Made by a program: the position numbers and the translations under genes
Assembly: GCA_041663425.1 (NCBI GenBank)
Contig: JBAYMS010000010.1
Coordinates: 1-43,810 of the forward strand
Direction of reading: 5' to 3'
Source: FEN-1322 sp041663425
GTDB taxonomy: Bacteria; Omnitrophota; Gorgyraeia; 2-01-FULL-45-10
Length of the DNA stretch: 43,810 nucleotides
Part shown: piece by piece, positions 42,586 to 43,810 of the stretch
How the letters are laid out: every line of letters starts with the position of its first letter
Numbering within the stretch: the first letter of the stretch is position 1
Notes under the pieces: generated by a model
Told to the model about the DNA's origin: nothing
Database searches by the model: none
The model's input: only the letters and a program-made list of their open reading frames with translations

Positions 42586-42996
42586 TTACTTTAACTCGAT
42601 CTTAGCGCCTGCGGCTTCGAGCTGCTTCTTTATTTTATCAGCTTCGTCCTTAGTCGCGCCTTCTTTAATAGTCTTCGGTGCACCATCAACGAGATCTTTC
42701 GCTTCTTTCAAGCCGAGGCTGGTAATTGACCTGAGCTCTTTAATAACCTGGATCTTGTTAGCTCCGGCCGCTGCCAGAACCACCGTAAATACAGATTTCT
42801 CTTCAGCTGCTGCCGGTGCCGCACCTGCTGCTGCTCCGCCGCCCTGCACTGCTACTGCTGCTGCTGCAACAACACCAAACTTTTCTTCGAGAGCCTTCAC
42901 TAGGTCTGCGAGTTCCATGACGGTCATCTTCTCGATGGTATCCATCACGTTCTTCATTTTTTCCGTCAGTTCTATTTTTACTTCTTTCGTTTCCAT
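42586..42996 (-). CDS. rplL: 50S ribosomal protein L7/L12
   Basis: 136 aa. The N-terminal dimer domain (about 15-45, TVMELADLVKALEEKFGV) leads to an Ala/Gly-rich hinge (45-70) and the C-terminal factor-binding domain EKSVFTVVLAAAGANKIQVIK, ITSLGLKEAKDLVDGAP. It forms the stalk that recruits EF-Tu and EF-G. GAGGGGAG lies 3 nt before the ATG, which fits a high expression level. Confidence 0.98.
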   Translation of the reverse strand: METKEVKIELTEKMKNVMDTIEKMTVMELADLVKALEEKFGVVAAAAVAVQGGGAAAGAAPAAAEEKSVFTVVLAAAGANKIQVIKELRSITSLGLKEAKDLVDGAPKTIKEGATKDEADKIKKQLEAAGAKIELK

Positions 42997-43011
42997 GTTC
43001 TCCCCTCTTTC

Positions 43012-43581
43012 TTATTTAGCTTCTGGCGCAACTGCTGCGCTTTGTGTTTTCTCTTTACTGGTCTTTACCGCGTCTACAACATAGACAAACTTTCTGAGAA
43101 TTCCGCCCAGAGTATTTACGAAACCAGTTATCGGCGACTTGATACCGCCGACTACTTTGGCTATCAGGACGTTCCTTGGCGGAAGGCTTGCCAGCTCTTT
43201 TACTTTATCGGCCGACAGGCGCTTCCCGTCAATGACCGCACCTTTTATTTTAAATTTATCGTTCGTCTTGGAAAAATTTACAAGAAGGCTGCAGGCTGCT
43301 GCAACATCATCACCGCAAAGCGATATCCCCATCCCGCCCTCTACCTTTGAAGCCTCTTCTTCCAGTTTCATCTGGTTGAAAATTATCTTAATGATCGAGT
43401 TCTTTACTACGAAATAGTTGGCCTGTGTCTTTTTCAGGTTCCGCCTGAGCTGCTCAAGATCGCCGGTGGATGTTCCCATAAAGCTGGTGATCACGAAATT
43501 CGGATGTTTGGTGAAGCGCAGAACTAACTCCGCCATCATCTTCTCTTTACAAAGTTTTCCAAACTTTTCCATCGTTACCAT
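43012..43581 (-). CDS. rplJ: 50S ribosomal protein L10
   Basis: 189 aa. The globular domain binds L11-region rRNA; the C-terminal helix binds L7/L12 dimers. LVLRFTKHPNFVITSFMGTSTGDLEQLRRNLKKTQANYFVVKNSI and LASLPPRNVLIAKVVGGIKSPITGFV give the family in short blocks. A Lys/Ala tail ends the protein. The rplJ-rplL spacing is 15 nt. No L10-binding leader is visible in the 6-nt gap after rplA. Confidence 0.95.
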   Translation of the reverse strand: MVTMEKFGKLCKEKMMAELVLRFTKHPNFVITSFMGTSTGDLEQLRRNLKKTQANYFVVKNSIIKIIFNQMKLEEEASKVEGGMGISLCGDDVAAACSLLVNFSKTNDKFKIKGAVIDGKRLSADKVKELASLPPRNVLIAKVVGGIKSPITGFVNTLGGILRKFVYVVDAVKTSKEKTQSAAVAPEAK

Positions 43582-43587
43582 GATAAA

Positions 43588-43810
43588 TTAACCCTTCCTG
43601 AACTGAGCAATATCCAGCTTTATGCCGGGACCCATAGTCGTCGTTATGAAAAGTGTCTTAACGTGTTGTGACGTCGGACTACCACCCTGAGGGGTTGTTG
43701 TCATTATCGCATCGATGAGCGCTATGGCATTTCCGTATAATGCATCTTCTGTAAATGATAGTTTTCCAAGCGGGGCGTGTATCCCAGCCTGCTTATCCAT
43801 TTTAAATTCA
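43588..43810 (-). CDS. rplA: 50S ribosomal protein L1, C-terminal part (start beyond window)
   Basis: 73 codons, open to the right edge; the upstream residues read EFKMDKQAGIHAPLGKLSF, so the apparent Met is internal. The end TLFITTTMGPGIKLDIAQFRKG matches the L1 C-terminus (STMGPG). The rplA-rplJ-rplL-rpoB-rpoC order is standard; rplK should lie just outside. Confidence 0.94.
   Translation of the reverse strand, partial: EFKMDKQAGIHAPLGKLSFTEDALYGNAIALIDAIMTTTPQGGSPTSQHVKTLFITTTMGPGIKLDIAQFRKG

Overview
The window is almost entirely one strand (minus; transcription runs from high to low coordinates). It looks like a diderm bacterium: it has an LpxL/HtrB-type acyltransferase, Sec signal peptides, zinc-binding forms of several ribosomal proteins, and no rpmD (L30) between rpsE and rplO. 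The gene content would fit a PVC-related or candidate-phylum lineage such as Omnitrophota. That is a low-confidence inference from gene content, because no sequence search could be run.

Region A (43810 to 14839) is a ~29 kb fusion of the classical rif, str, S10, spc and alpha ribosomal clusters. The order is rplA (cut by the window edge), rplJ, rplL, rpoB, rpoC, rpsL, rpsG, fusA, tuf, rpsJ, rplC, rplD, rplW, rplB, rpsS, rplV, rpsC, rplP, rpmC, rpsQ, rplN, rplX, rplE, rpsN (Zn type), rpsH, rplF, rplR, rpsE, rplO, secY, adk, map, infA, rpmJ (37 codons), rpsM, rpsK, rpsD, rpoA, rplQ. A strong intrinsic terminator at 14782-14813 closes it. Several proteins (L17, S5, L22, L4, S17) carry lysine- or alanine-rich extensions. 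A palindrome of the TTCGACAAGCTCA type sits on the infA stop codon, and a decayed relative follows the rpsD stop codon.

Region B (14754 to 4956) has its own promoter and is a tightly packed, often overlapping string of metabolic genes: a class I aminotransferase, an aconitase-superfamily large/small subunit pair of the LeuC/LeuD type, an isocitrate-type dehydrogenase, malate dehydrogenase, dihydrolipoyl dehydrogenase, a 76-aa free lipoyl protein, an MGDG-synthase-like glycosyltransferase, an LpxL-like acyltransferase, a DPM1-like glycosyltransferase and a corrinoid adenosyltransferase. The first half suggests a (tri)carboxylic-acid segment feeding amino acids. The second half suggests envelope lipid and glycan assembly.

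Region C (4955 to 1) begins with a 343-415 bp non-coding leader carrying two sigma70-like promoters. It is followed by a small secreted pilin-like protein, a two-domain PapD-like secreted protein, and a very large surface protein (PKD, IPT/TIG and seven FG-GAP/VCBS-type repeats) that runs off the left edge. A perfect 10-bp stem-loop separates the first two genes. This looks like an uncharacterised chaperone-assisted surface-structure operon and is the most unusual part of the window. No usher is visible.

Long open frames on the plus strand are antisense shadows of these genes; I see no supported plus-strand gene.
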